Below are positions 33,611-44,242 of a stretch of DNA of 64,000 nucleotides, piece by piece; within the stretch, counting starts at the first letter, position 1; each line of letters begins with the position of its first letter. The stretch is taken from the NCBI RefSeq assembly GCF_016802725.1, contig NC_052679.1, positions 11,442,138 through 11,506,137 of the forward strand. Direction: 5' to 3'. A program made the translations under genes and the position numbers. The DNA comes from Solenopsis invicta (taxonomy: Eukaryota; Arthropoda; Insecta; Hymenoptera; Formicidae). The notes below the pieces were generated by a model. That model saw only the letters and a list, made by a program, of their open reading frames with translations, had not been told where the DNA came from and did not search any database.

Positions 33611-34419
33611 ATGTCCAAACTTGTTCATGCAAGCACGCGCGCGCTGGCTCTCTCTTTCTCTCTCTCTGTGACAAAACAAATACTACTGTTTCTAAAAACT
33701 TGAGATGTAAATACTTTTCTAGATTTCGTGCAATTCTTTGTTCGATTCTTCGACTGTATTAAGAATTTCCTTGCACTTCTCTTATTAAAATCATTAAAAT
33801 TAAGAAGAAAATTAATTACATTTTTAAGTCAAAGCTAGCATTGTGATGTCATGGTGGAAGTATTACATGGTGTGTGCAAAATCCGCAAACCACGCCCCTT
33901 TTTCGCTTCGGATACCGCTCAGACCCCAGGTGTACCAACTTCGAAAAATTAAATGTTTGATAATATCAGGTTACTACAACTGTTATGATTGCATCTTTGT
34001 CCCACTCTGCTATATGTTCGTTGTGTCCTTTTCTCTGAAAGAATTGCAGTTTGTACCGTTTGTAGTACGCGTGATTTCGAAAGACGTATGTAATTCGAGA
34101 GATTTTATGTGAAATTTAGTGAAGATGGTGCGTCGGTGCATTGTAAAATAAATAAGAAGCAATACTTAAAAAATGATGAAAGGAGAAAAAATAAAAAAAT
34201 GAAAAAATTATTTCCGCAACAAAAACATAATTTTTGCAACAAAAAATAAACATAGACCAACTTTTGGTGACTTAGTCAACGATTTGCGAAAATTTTTAAA
34301 GAAAGACTGATTCTGCTTCCTTTAGAGTGTTATTATCTTAACAAGACTGCATCGACTTTCGTGGTAGATGAGCAACCTATACAAGTCAAACTTCCACAAA
34401 AATTAATCAAAGTTTGTAA

Positions 34420-34575
34420 AATATCAATTTTACATTTACTCGCGGCATTTTGTGCATATCGAGTAAAACGATCGCGGCTTTTCAAGCGGAACGATCTTAA
34501 GAATTTTATACATTACTCGCGGCATTTTATGCGGATTGAGTAAAAAAATCGCGACTTTTCAAACGGAGCGATCTA
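34420..34575 (+). repeat. 2-copy tandem repeat, about 79 bp
   Basis: 'acattactcgcggcattttgtgcatatcgagtaaaacgatcgcggcttttcaagcggaacgatct' is followed by a slightly diverged second copy (attactcgcggcattttatgcggattgagtaaaaaaatcgcgacttttcaaacggagcgatct). Confidence 0.85.
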
Positions 34576-35083
34576 GAAAAAGCACTATATATAGTGCAGT
34601 TTGCGGCCTTATGGCGGATCGAACTAATTTGGGAGATAATTAACTGAGAATTCTTTAAAATTAAATTTTTGTATTTGTTTTTTCTTTTTATATATTGAAA
34701 GAGACCTTCAAAGAGTCATTTTATTGCATTTTATGTAATTTTATTTGAAGCCTTTCCAGTTTAATTTATGTTAATATATGAACAAACTTCTTCAATTATT
34801 GTAAAATATTAAAAAATATTACTTACATGCAAATCACACTCTTCCTTCTGTTCGAGGCTCTCGTACGATATTCACGTATGCGATAAAAAAAGACCGAGAG
34901 AATACAACATGATGTGCGTGCAACGAAGACAACTACATTCAGTTGTAACAACTTTGTGGAGTTAAATAAGATTGGTACACCTGGGGTCTGAACGGTCAGA
35001 AAACAAGCGAGAGGGCAAAGAATTAGAGAGAGATGCTTGCAAACTGCACACACCATGTTACTTCCACCATGTTGTGATGTGAC

Positions 35084-35117
<34 letters not shown>

Positions 35118-35917
35118 TGAAAGGGGAGAAAAATTTGTGTGATGTACCAGCTGAGTGCAGCAGACACCTCACGACACACCCACGCGTAACGGTGAGTGCG
35201 CCGCCCCTGCGAACCATCTGTATTCGACTCGTGATACGCTAACTTAATCGACTGATATTTCAAAATCTAAGCGTCTGACAAATTTTTGGCAAAGGAAAAA
35301 TCGTCTTAAAATTCGACCAGGAATACGTCCTTTGAAAGACAACGGGTTATTCTAAATCACCCTGTATAGAGGACACAAACGTTTCGACTCTACGGAGTCT
35401 TCTTCAGTGTGTGTATTCTTACATTACAGACGCAGAGCGCAAACAAATCTTCATAACAGCCTTTTAAATACAATAGTCCGGGATTTAAAGCCCATGGTCC
35501 AAAATTTCTATTCTTGCTTCGTCGATTTCCAGTCCGCAAAACAAATCGTGTCAACAATTCGGTCTACGTATCGCTTCTTGTACGACTCGTGCAAATAAAT
35601 TAATCTCCAACCAATGATACTTTAAAAAATATAACAGAAAAAATTCACTAATAAATTCGCTAATAGTCGTTTTTTACAAATTTCGTGTCAGTTGAATCGC
35701 ATGTTTAGTGTAAATAGTTAAACTTACGGTTCGTCGTAAGAGTCGTTGTAAGGCATGTTCAAACGTTGATCGCTTACACTGTTAACGAATAACGGTCGAT
35801 CTGTATTGATCGGCGTGACAAGGGAGACTGAACGTTTCTGATGTTGCGAAGCGTACGCAACCCGCGTATGAGTCAAATCTTTCTCTGTTTACAATTTTAT
35901 TCCCTATACTTTCTTTA

Positions 35918-36160
35918 TTACATATCGACCAGTTTGTTCAAAACAGGGTTGTAACAGTCGTCTAACAGTTCCGTATCCGTTTTTTGATTAAGGCCATTTT
36001 TTTGTTCGTTAATGTGTATCATCTCGGAAATTAAGCGTTTATGATAAGTTGGTTCAAAATCAAGGATTTTTACATTTTCCCAATCGATCGAATGATTTTG
36101 TTGGAGTCTGTGTTCGCTAATGACTGATATTTTCGCTGTTTCAAGTTTAATGTTGTTCAC
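35918..36160 (-). pseudogene. Penelope-like GIY-YIG endonuclease C-terminal fragment
   Basis: The fragment reads ISVISEHRLQQNHSIDWENV, KILDFEPTYHKRLISEMIHI, then NGLNQKTDTELLDD. The pattern (xHRL..NH.IDW.NVKIL, RxxSEMIHI, GLN...D.E.L.D) matches the C-terminal end of the GIY-YIG endonuclease in Penelope-like retroelements, where the Glu of SEMIHI is the conserved one. The reverse transcriptase and the GIY/YIG part are missing. Only the last 80 codons survive, ending near the terminal repeat. Homology is judged from motif memory. Confidence 0.65.
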
Positions 36161-36316
36161 ATGTCTGAATTGTTGACACGATTTGTTTCGCGGACTGGAA
36201 ATCGACGAAGCAAGAATAGAAATTTCGGACCATGGGCTTTAAATCCCGGACTATTGTATTTAAAAGGCTGTTATGAAGATTTGTTTGCGCTCTGCGTAAT
36301 GTAAGAATATACACAC

Positions 36317-36352
36317 ACTGAAGAAGACTCCGTAGAGTCGAAACGTTTGTGT
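36317..36352 (+). ncRNA. hammerhead-ribozyme-like motif
   Basis: CTGAAGA, then GACTC-CGTA-GAGTC (a perfect 5-bp stem II), then GAAA and a nearby GTC. This fits the hammerhead core CUGANGA...GAAA...NUH with one unpaired A before stem II and a very short stem III, as in Penelope-type minimal hammerheads. The complementary arm (35375-35415, minus strand) carries the same motif. Activity is not shown. Confidence 0.5.
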
Positions 36353-37161
36353 CCTCTATATACGAATAAATATGTATTATTAGCTATACAAACATCTACA
36401 CCTTTTTCTTCGTCTCACTGGCCTTTTTAATTAATTGTTAAATTGCATACGAGCTTACCAGAATAGTTGTTAACTTGAGTTAAATTAAAAATTAATTTTA
36501 AAAAACTTTTATATTAAATTACAAAATTATAATTTGTATAATATAATAAATTTAAAAGTAATTAGTTAAAGTTAAAAATTAAATCATTAAATCATTAATT
36601 AGTAATCCTATAATTTAAAAAAAAATACTTTTAACTCTGAGACTTTATAACATTTCATCAAAAATTATAAAACAAAAAATCTTTAGAAAAATTTTAGGAT
36701 ATTTTATAATTAGTATATATGAAAAATTCAGAAAAAAGATAAACTTTTTAGTATTTCTAAAAAGTATTCTAATTTGTATAAAAAGTTTGAAAAAGTTATA
36801 CAATTATACAAATATTCTGAAAAATTATATAAAAAATTCTGAAAAAAATTTTCACGGGGATTATATTCAGTCAGATTAGGTTACGCTATCGTGTTCTTTT
36901 TACAGCCGTCCGAGTAGACCCGAGTTCACTTCAGAGTCGTTCAGAGCAATATCAGTAATCCACTTCCTGTTCTACGATCCATTTCCGGAATTCTTCTATC
37001 TTAACCCAAACATACCCAGGTCTATTCAGATCTGCTCTGAACTAGACCCAGGACAGACAAAACGAACAATATTATTTTCTTCGATTGTTTTTGAAATGGG
37101 GACTTGCCCATCTACCATCAAAGAAAATGTGCTGCTACCTTTTAGCTCACGACTGTATGTA

Positions 37162-37362
37162 CACCCAAGGACTTTGATTCTGTCCATGGGGAAATTTTTC
37201 AAACTGAGAAGTCACCACTTTCTACATACTCGCAGTTCATGATTAATAAAACGACTAGAGCTTATTGGTCGTTACGTTAATTATGAACTGTAAGTATGTA
37301 GAAAGATAGCGACTTCTCAGTTTGGAAAATTTCCCCATGGACAGAATCAAAGTCCTTGGGTG
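37162..37362. mobile_element. CACCCAAGG MITE, copy 3
   Basis: 201 bp, TA flanks, ends cacccaaggactttgattctgtcc / ggacagaatcaaagtccttgggtg. Directly after the right end of the 5.4-kb fold-back. Confidence 0.92.
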
Positions 37363-37364
37363 TA

Positions 37365-37815
37365 CATACGTGCTGTTTCATTGGGAAGTCTAGTGTCGAG
37401 TTTTTGCACTATAATGCGAGATTTTGGCACGAGCTCCGAGAGACGGTGTCAGTTTAATGCAATATGGCTGCGCCGGATGGTTAGATACGGAGGAACAAAA
37501 TGTAAATGAGGGTTATAATGAAGATAGAAGAGAATAGGAGGCTCTGTTGAAAAAATTAGAAGGAAAAAAAATTTAATGGAATAATTATTTCAATGAAACG
37601 TATATATAATAAAATATTTTATTTCAACTTTGTTTGGCTTACACATTTATTTTTTGAGCACGTAAGAACTGAAAATTCGCAATTTTTTTTACATTTTAAA
37701 CTGTTTCGCACTAGATAATTAAATAATTATCACAGTTAAATAATCCATTTTTTTAATTACAATGTCTTATATTTTTAAAATTGCACACCACTAATTGCAA
37801 CACCTGGCAATCTTA
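37365..37815. other. non-coding, nothing recognised
   Basis: AT-rich spacer between two mobile elements. No ORF or repeat partner seen. Confidence 0.5.
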
Positions 37816-38049
37816 CCCAATCAGCACACAATATTTTTTAAATGTTTTTTTAATATTTATTTAATATTAATTTTTTATTCTACAATTTATTATAACAAAA
37901 ATATTTATTAAATATTTATTAAATATTTATTTAACATTAATTAAATATTTAAAATAATGATTTAGAAAAAATATTTATTTAAAATTTATTTAACGTTTAT
38001 TTAACATTTATTTAACATTAACTAAATCTTTAAAATAATGATTTGGGAA

Positions 38050-38540
38050 AATATTTATTTAACGTTTATTTAAAGTTTACTTAATATTTATTTCACATTA
38101 ATTTTTCATTTAAAAAAACATTTTTTAAAAACATTAATTTAACATTTATTAAACATTAATTTAATATTTATTTTACATTAATTTTTCATTAAAAAGAACA
38201 TTTTTTAAAAATATTAATTTAAAATTTATTAAACATTAATTTAATATTTATTTCACATTAATTTATCATTTAAAAAAACATTTTTTAAAAACATTAATTT
38301 AATATTTATTCAACATTAATTTAATATTTATTTTACATTAGTTTTTCATTTGAATAAACATGTTTTAAAAACATTAATTTAACATTTATTCAACATTAAT
38401 TTAATATTTATTTTACAATTATTTTTTAATTAAAAAAACCGTTTATAAAAACATTAATTTAACATTTACTTAACATTTATTTATTATTCATTTTATATTA
38501 ATTTTTTATTTGAAACAACAATTTCAAAAACATTAATTTT
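38050..38540. repeat. 80-bp tandem repeat, about 6 copies
   Basis: The landmark tttcacattaatttttcatt recurs at 38091, 38171, 38251, 38331, 38411 and 38491, exactly 80 bp apart. Units read acattaatttaacatttattaaacattaatttaatatttatt... Confidence 0.92.
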
Positions 38541-38934
38541 ACATTTATTAAATATTAATTTAATATTTATTATTTATTTTTTTTTAATAAACATTTTTTA
38601 AATATTTATTTAATATTGTTTAAGTATTTATTTTTCATGAATTATTTAATTGAAAAAATAATTTTAATAAGCATTTTTTAAATGTTTATTTATTATTTAT
38701 TTAACATTTAAGCTCTTTATTTGTCAATTATTATTAAATTTAAAATTAGTTTAAAAAATGTTTCAATAACATCTATGAAAATCAGTAATAAATTAACTTG
38801 TATATATTTAAATAAATAATATACTTTAATTATATATATTTTGTTTTTTCGATGACATATTGACTTGATCTATCAATGGTGTACATGCATAAACACAAAG
38901 TGTTTACAGATCATCACGAGAGATCAGTTCGCAG

Positions 38935-39001
38935 CGATCATAAAAGTCAAGCAACGTTCACTGGAGTCGCAACTTGGATGGATGACCGCGTGGAAATTTC
39001 C
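38935..39001 (+). ncRNA. 5S-rRNA-like segment (pseudo-5S)
   Basis: gatcataaaagtcaagcaacgttcactggagtcgcaacttggatggatgaccgcgtggaaatttcc resembles the internal half of 5S rRNA: box A-like AAGTCAAGCAACG and box C-like CTTGGATGGATGACCGCGTGGAA. The rest of 5S is absent. A T-run follows at 39011. It is probably a 5S-derived module inside a transposon, not a functional gene. Confidence 0.6.
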
Positions 39002-39617
39002 GAAAAAAAAATTTTTAAAAAAAAACCTCAATATTAAAAAAAAATTGTTTTATGTAAAAAGGGAAATAAATCCACTAATTTTAACGTTTTTAAAAAATTT
39101 TTTTATTGCAAAAGTTTTTTTTTAAATATTGTTTTGCTCATTTATGCTTCGTTAAAAAGAACATTTCTTTAACGTTTAATAAATGTTTTCTTTAAATGTT
39201 TTAAAAACATTTTTATAATATTTGAAAAACATTTTTTTTTATGTTAAAATAAACATTTTTTTAATGAAAAAAGGCCCATTATTTTTAATGTTTTTATAAA
39301 TGTTTTTAAAAATATTTTTTAAATGTTTTTAAAAACATTTTTTAAATATTGTGTGCTGATTGGGTATAAGTGGTATAATTTTGTTATGAATGCAAGTGCA
39401 AAAAGAAACAAAATGTATATATTCTAATAAAGCAGTGTATGGCAGCTAGTGTATCTTGAAAACGATTTACTTTTATAAGCAACTCACTGCAAACTACGTT
39501 TCCAGAAATTTCATACTACTATGCGTCCTCATCAAGTCGCGAGTGTTTCATTGAACGTGCAAGAAACTCGCACTTTCAATGCACTCGAACAGTGTCGCTT
39601 GAACTCGGTGAGTTTCT

Positions 39618-39813
39618 AATAGCGTTTTTCATTGGGAAACTGCGCACTGAATGTGCACTTGCTGCAGGTAATTGGGCGTTTCCGTTGGCACCGTCATCGC
39701 GCGAACCGAAACGTCCAATTGCCAGCGGCGAGTGCACACTCAGTGCGCACTAGTTTTCCCAATGAAAAACGCTATAATGCGCACTCCGTGCATTCCAATG
39801 GAAAACGCTATAA
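39618..39813. mobile_element. Harbinger-like MITE, TAGCGTTTTTCATTGGG ends
   Basis: tagcgtttttcattgggaaactgcgcac...gtgcgcactagttttcccaatgaaaaacgcta, flanked by TAA (left 39616-39618 region, right 39775). A second truncated copy (gcgcactccgtgcattccaatggaaaacgctataa) follows. Same ends as the larger element at 43969-46270. Confidence 0.75.
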
Positions 39814-39865
39814 GAAAAAGAGGACAATACGGGAGCACGTAAAGGTTGGTTTATACAGGCCATAA

Positions 39866-40025
39866 AGGGCCTGACACATGAAATGCATAACAGAGCATAC
39901 ATAGGATCTCTGAACCAATGAGAATCTTATATAAATCAATATGGCAACTTTATGCTGGATGCTCATTGGTCCATCTGTCTTATGTTGTGCTTATGTTATG
40001 TTATGCATTTCATGTGCGAGGCCCT
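39866..40025. mobile_element. GGCCTCGCACATG MITE, copy 4
   Basis: agggcctgacacatgaaatgcataac...gcatttcatgtgcgaggccct with TAA on both sides (39863-39865, 40026-40028). Confidence 0.92.
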
Positions 40026-40059
40026 TAACTGCTAACTTATGCCGGTGCCATAAAAGTTG

Positions 40060-40220
40060 GAAGATAGGAAACCTATAGGCTTGTTTTCTATACCTGCACT
40101 AGACTGCACTGGAACGTTCCTTCTTGTTTTCACTAACTTTCAAATATATATCTATTTCACTTTAAGTACACACTAATTCAGGGAGTTCAGGAACAGAAAA
40201 CAAACGGTATGCTTTCGTTT
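40060..40220. repeat. inverted copy of 30055-30240
   Basis: aggcttgttttctatacctgcactagactgcactggaacgttcc...caggaacagaaaacaaacgg is the reverse complement of the block inside the 29.3-kb fold-back, 10 kb away. Confidence 0.8.
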
Positions 40221-41237
40221 ATCGAGACTTTCTATATGCCGGTGACTTATGCCGCAACTGTAAAGTTGACTCAACGAGACGAACTTTCGGGTGTATTCCG
40301 AAAGTTCTATTGAAAATAGTTTTTTTAATCATAAAGTTGGTAGTACTGTAACTAACTACGCTGTGTTCCGTAATGTAAATTGAATTTGTAATTATCGTTA
40401 GCTTGCAAAGATCAGCAAAAAAGTTATAGTTTAATTTCTTGTATTCTAATTATTTATAAAATAATTGTAATCATGTATTATTGATTAAAATATTATTTAC
40501 TGATAATAATTTTGATTTTAAAATAAGAATTGAAGAGCACAAGAACTTCCAAAGACTGAAAATTAACTGCAAAATTTGTTTGTAGGATAAATTTTTTGAT
40601 ATTGCCAATATTGATATTACTTTTTTTATAATCTTACACTTATTTGACTTTGTATGAAATAAGTATGAAATTATATTATAATAATATTTAATAAAAGTCT
40701 CTAACAATTTCAAGCATGCCAGCTAAGCTACTGTAGCCTCTCCAACTACTTAAACAGAATAAATTTTATCATGCACTATTAGTGTACACAAACGGATATA
40801 ATCTGATTTACTTATAATTAATAATTTAAAATTAATCAAAATTTGCGATTTTTAGTTTCACAGAATTTTTGAAAATCTATCTTTTGCTTAATTCCTATTT
40901 TAAAATAAAAATTATTGTTAGTAAATATTATTTTAATAATACATGATTATAATTATTTTAATGAATAATACGTCATTAAAATTATTTTATAAATAATTAA
41001 ATTACCAGAAATTAAACTAAAGCCTGCTGCAGATGATACGTTTTTTCTTACTGGATTTCTAACTAGATTTTCTTACTTGTTACCGTACGGGCAATGGTAC
41101 TGGCAGTGCTACTGGCCGTGGCTTCACACGGTGTAAGTTTTCGTACGGGCTGAGCAACTGAAATTTGTTTCATAGAAGCGGCACGCTTAAATATGGATGA
41201 GATAGATGAGATGAATGAAATTATTGCAACAGTTGTA

Positions 41238-41438
41238 CACCCAGCGACTTTGATTCTGTCCATGGGGAAATTTTCCAAACTAAGAAGTCGCTATTTTTCT
41301 ACATACTTACAGTTCATGATTAACGTAACGACCAATAAGCTCTAGTCGTTTCATTAACCATGAACTGCGAGTATGTAGAAAGTGGTGACTTCTCAGTTTG
41401 GAAAATTTCCCCATGGACAGAATCAAAGTCCTTGGGTG
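41238..41438. mobile_element. CACCCAAGG MITE, copy 4
   Basis: cacccagcgactttgattctgtcc...ggacagaatcaaagtccttgggtg, 201 bp, TA on both sides. Confidence 0.92.
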
Positions 41439-41830
41439 TACATTGTCGTAAAATTGCTATTGCATTATTTTTAATTATTGAAAAATTGCGACAACAAAAT
41501 AAATATTGCCGACGTTTATGGAGTCGACAGTCAATACATTCTTTAATGCCTTACTTTTACTGTGCTTATTATGGTAATTTGGTGTGTTTATCGCATATAA
41601 ACATGGTTCCTATTAGTAGGCCTCTATTAAACATAAAATACTTTTTTTGGACTATTTTGAAGTCTTTTCATTTTTGCACGACGTTATGTTTGCGAAGTGA
41701 ATTCACGTTTGAACTTTGACAACACTTCGACAGTATAACCTGGTATAACCCAGTATAATCTATACAGACTGCGTCCTGATTGGCTTTCACAATAAACCAG
41801 TACAGAATCACGTAAGAAAAATAGGACATG

Positions 41831-41960
41831 GGGGTCGATCACGAAACTTTTTCCCTAGGGCGAAAACGTGAAAAGTGAAAATCTTTACCATTGAAGTTAA
41901 TGGAGAAATTTTTCACTTTTCACGTTTCCGCCTTAGGGAAAAAGTTTCATGATCGACCCC
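41831..41960. mobile_element. GGGGTCGAT MITE with ATG duplication
   Basis: ggggtcgatcacgaaactttttccctagggcgaaaacgtgaaaagtg...cacttttcacgtttccgccttagggaaaaagtttcatgatcgacccc, ATG on both sides (41828-41830, 41961-41963). Confidence 0.9.
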
Positions 41961-42265
41961 ATGATCTATTACAAAAATCCAGTACGCGAGCCAGTAGCGT
42001 AGCCCGTAAGCTACCCATTTCCAGTACGGAAGCACGTAAGATTGCCAGTATAGGAGCACGTAAGCAATCCCGTAAGAAAAAACGTATCGTCTGCGGCAGG
42101 TTTAACTTTTCTGATGGTCTCTGCAAGCTAACGAAATCACAAACTCAACTTTTATTACGGAACACAGCGTACTTAGTTACAGTGTAACCAACTTTATTAT
42201 TAAAAGGGATATTTTTGATGGAACTTTCGGAATACACCCTAAATAAGAAATTGACTCAACTTTAA

Positions 42266-42432
42266 AAGGCCTCGCACATAAAATGCATAACATAACATAA
42301 GCACAACATAAGACCGATAGGCCAATGAGCATCCAGCATAAAGTCGCTATATTGAATTACATAACGTTTTCATTGGTTCGTCGATCTTATGTTGTACTTA
42401 CGTTACGTTATGCATTTCATGTGCGAGGCCTT
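42266..42432. mobile_element. GGCCTCGCACATG MITE, copy 5
   Basis: aaggcctcgcacataaaatgc...gcatttcatgtgcgaggcctt, TAA on both sides. Confidence 0.92.
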
Positions 42433-42435
42433 TAA

Positions 42436-42592
42436 AGGTTGGTTTATGCAGACCGTAACCGCTAACTTATGCCGGAATCTATAAGAAACTGACCAATCAT
42501 AATTAGTTTATAGAAGAATAATCGACTATGATTGGTCAATTTCTTATAGATTCCGGCACAAGTTAACGGTTACGGTCTGCATAAACCAACCT
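42436..42592. mobile_element. AGGTTGGTTTATGC MITE with TAA duplication
   Basis: aggttggtttatgcagaccgtaaccgctaacttatgccgg...ccggcacaagttaacggttacggtctgcataaaccaacct. It shares its left TAA with the preceding MITE; right TAA at 42593-42595. Fragments of the same family occur near 39843, 40030 and 46270-46308. Confidence 0.9.
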
Positions 42593-42608
42593 TAACTTTA
42601 CGGCATAA

Positions 42609-42774
42609 AGGGCCTTGCACATGAAATGCATAACAGAGCATAAACATAGCATAAAGTCTCTGGACCAATGAGAATGTTATGTAAATCAATATGGCGACTT
42701 TATGCTGGATGCTCATTGGTCCATTGGTCTTATGTGTTCTTATGTTATGTTATGCATTTCATGTGCGAGGCCCT
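42609..42774. mobile_element. GGCCTCGCACATG MITE, copy 6
   Basis: agggccttgcacatgaaatgc...gcatttcatgtgcgaggccct with TAA on both sides. Confidence 0.92.
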
Positions 42775-42779
42775 TAAGT

Positions 42780-43610
42780 CAAAAGCTTACGGTCTTCATG
42801 ACAATATTGAAAGTAATCAAAAACGATCAAAGGTTAGAATTATAATAGTATCATTTTTACAGTATTTATGCGGTTTAAAAACAGAATGGAAATATTAAAT
42901 AACGATATTAAACAGATAACGTTAGTGGAAAGATTTCCTCAACTTTATGATAAATCCCATAAAAATTTCAAAGATTGCATGGCAGTGGAAAATGCATGGA
43001 TATTTATAAACGGAGAACTACAAATATCTAACTAAAATAATATAAATATATATATATATATATAACAATATATGTAACTAAAATAATTAATTGTAAATAT
43101 AATTATTTTAAAAAGCAACTTAATATATAAATCTATTATAATTTATAACATTTAGATACTTACAATAACGTAATAACAAGTCTGTGTTCAGGACTTATTG
43201 TGTTTCGATTAATGCGAAACTTGATAAGTTTATGTTTAATCAATTCAAATAATGTATAAAAACATTGAGATGTCATTCTTGTATATTTTACAAAATTATT
43301 TAGTTCTTCATCTACTGTTTTCAAATCATAAAATAAATTGTGAAAATGACCTTTAATTATTCTTTTTCTATTTATTGGACGTACACCTCAACGACGTTTT
43401 CTTCTGTGATTTTTAGTTGCAACATAATAAAAGCCAAGGATTATTAAAAACATTCCCGACACAATAACATCATCATTTGTATTATCCATTGTTAAAGAAA
43501 CTTTTTTTATTATTAAGTTTTTACGACGCGGCGTGATCACAGAATGATTTAGGTTAAATCATATGGCATACAGCAAACCTCGATAAACTACGACATCAAA
43601 TTTTATGGCA
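42780..43610. other. AT-rich, no gene recognised
   Basis: Contains short ORFs without homology and an AT tract (43030-43070). Bases 43180-43520 read partly like degraded coding or transposon sequence, but I cannot assign a family. Confidence 0.4.
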
Positions 43611-43613
43611 TAA

Positions 43614-43780
43614 AGGGTTTCGCACATGAAATGCATAACATAACATTAGCACAGCATAAGACCGATGAACCAATAAGCATCCAGCATAAAGTCGCCATAT
43701 TGATGTACATAAGATTCCCATTGATTCAGAAACCTTATGCTACGCTTATGCTCTGTTATGTATTTCATGTGCGAGGCCCT
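43614..43780. mobile_element. GGCCTCGCACATG MITE, copy 7
   Basis: agggtttcgcacatgaaatgc...tgtatttcatgtgcgaggccct, TAA on both sides (43611-43613, 43781-43783). Confidence 0.92.
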
Positions 43781-43783
43781 TAA

Positions 43784-43950
43784 AGAGTCTTGCACATAAA
43801 ATGCATAACATAACATAAGCACAACATAAGACCAATAGACCAATGAAAATGTTATGTAAATCAATATGGCAACTTTATGCTGGATGCTCATTGGCCCATC
43901 GGTCTTATATTGTGCTTTTGTTACGTTATGCATTTCATGTGAGAGGCCCT
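43784..43950. mobile_element. GGCCTCGCACATG MITE, copy 8
   Basis: Tandem neighbour of copy 7 sharing the TAA at 43781-43783; right TAA at 43951-43953. Confidence 0.92.
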
Positions 43951-44003
43951 TAAGTTAATGGCACTTAATAGCGTTTTCGATTGGGATGTACTGGCTGCAC
44001 TCA

Positions 44004-44101
44004 GGCTGTGTTCCGATATTAACTGCCAGTACTGAAAATGTATAGTATATGTGACGTGAACTATAAATTTTCAGTACTGCCAGTAAAAACGGAACACAGC
44101 C
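44004..44101. mobile_element. GGCTGTGTTCCG MITE with TCA duplication
   Basis: 98 bp, seemingly identical to 28146-28243. TCA on both sides (44001-44003, 44102-44104). Confidence 0.93.
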
Positions 44102-44242
44102 TCAGTGTCAGGCGCATGTTCGATTGGCAGTGCCAATGCGCACTTGGCTAGTGTCACGTGTTCGTTTGAACGCACGACACTCGCATAGTGCGCACTCAGT
44201 GCGCACTAAGTGGCACGAGATATTTTGACCGTGCCAGTGCAC

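Larger units (their letters stand above)
32627..35364. mobile_element. 2.7-kb fold-back, CAGGGTGATTC ends
   Basis: cagggtgattcagaataacccgttgtctttt pairs with aaagacaacgggttattctaaatcaccctg, with TA flanks. The left arm 32627-32900 and a second block 33845-34130 pair with 34830-35364. 32890-32990 also pairs with 33745-33845. Both arms carry CT/GA microsatellites (32860-32890, 33645-33670, 35093-35118). The only ORFs are short and not recognised. Confidence 0.8.
35368..36362 (-). mobile_element. Penelope-like element remnant with inverted terminal repeats
   Basis: Inverted arms 35368-35560 and 36170-36362 (aggacacaaacgtttcgactctacggagtcttcttcagtgtg and its complement) surround a short coding remnant. 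'Gaaacgtttgtgtcc' plus 'cactgaagaagactc' is the style of terminal repeat found in Penelope-like elements, where a hammerhead motif lies. It is inserted next to the right end of the 32627-35364 fold-back. Confidence 0.7.
31736..37155. mobile_element. 5.4-kb composite fold-back, agtcgtgagctaaaa ends
   Basis: The left end tagtcgtgagctaaaaagttgcaacacat...attgttcgttttgtct matches the inverted right end agacaaaacgaacaatatt...ctaccttttagctcacgactg, flanked by TA. The arms also pair at 31790-31850 with 36900-36980 and at 32490-32624 with 36360-36510. Inside are a MITE (31990), the fold-back 32627-35364 and a Penelope-like remnant. Confidence 0.7.
37816..39364. mobile_element. AT-rich TIR element with 5S-like module, copy I
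   Basis: The ends cccaatcagcacacaatatt / aatattgtgtgctgattggg are perfect inverted repeats, flanked by TA. The left half is an 80-bp tandem array, the middle holds a 5S-rRNA-like segment, and the right half is A/T homopolymer-rich. A near-complete inverted copy lies at 44243-45718. There is no transposase, so it is non-autonomous. Confidence 0.88.
40288..42240. mobile_element. 2-kb fold-back, GGGTGTATTCCGAAAG ends
   Basis: gggtgtattccgaaagttctattg...cgctgtgttccgtaat pairs with attacggaacacagcgtac...gaactttcggaatacaccc. The arms include a 'cgtatcgtctgcggcagg' motif (41030 inverted, 42085). Nested are a CACCCAAGG MITE and a GGGGTCGAT MITE. The loop is AT-rich and non-coding. Confidence 0.75.

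Noticed and set aside
34823..35263. ORF (plus its overlap at 35023-35217) as a real gene, with a faint THAP-like beginning (MVCAVC, VPILFN)
   Set aside because: It lies in one arm of a fold-back. The opposite arm has no matching ORF, the THAP His and zinc spacing cannot be found, and low-complexity serine-leucine runs come from the GA microsatellite.
38935..39001. functional 5S rRNA gene
   Set aside because: Only the internal half resembles 5S, with several mismatches, and it lies in a mobile element rather than in a 5S array.
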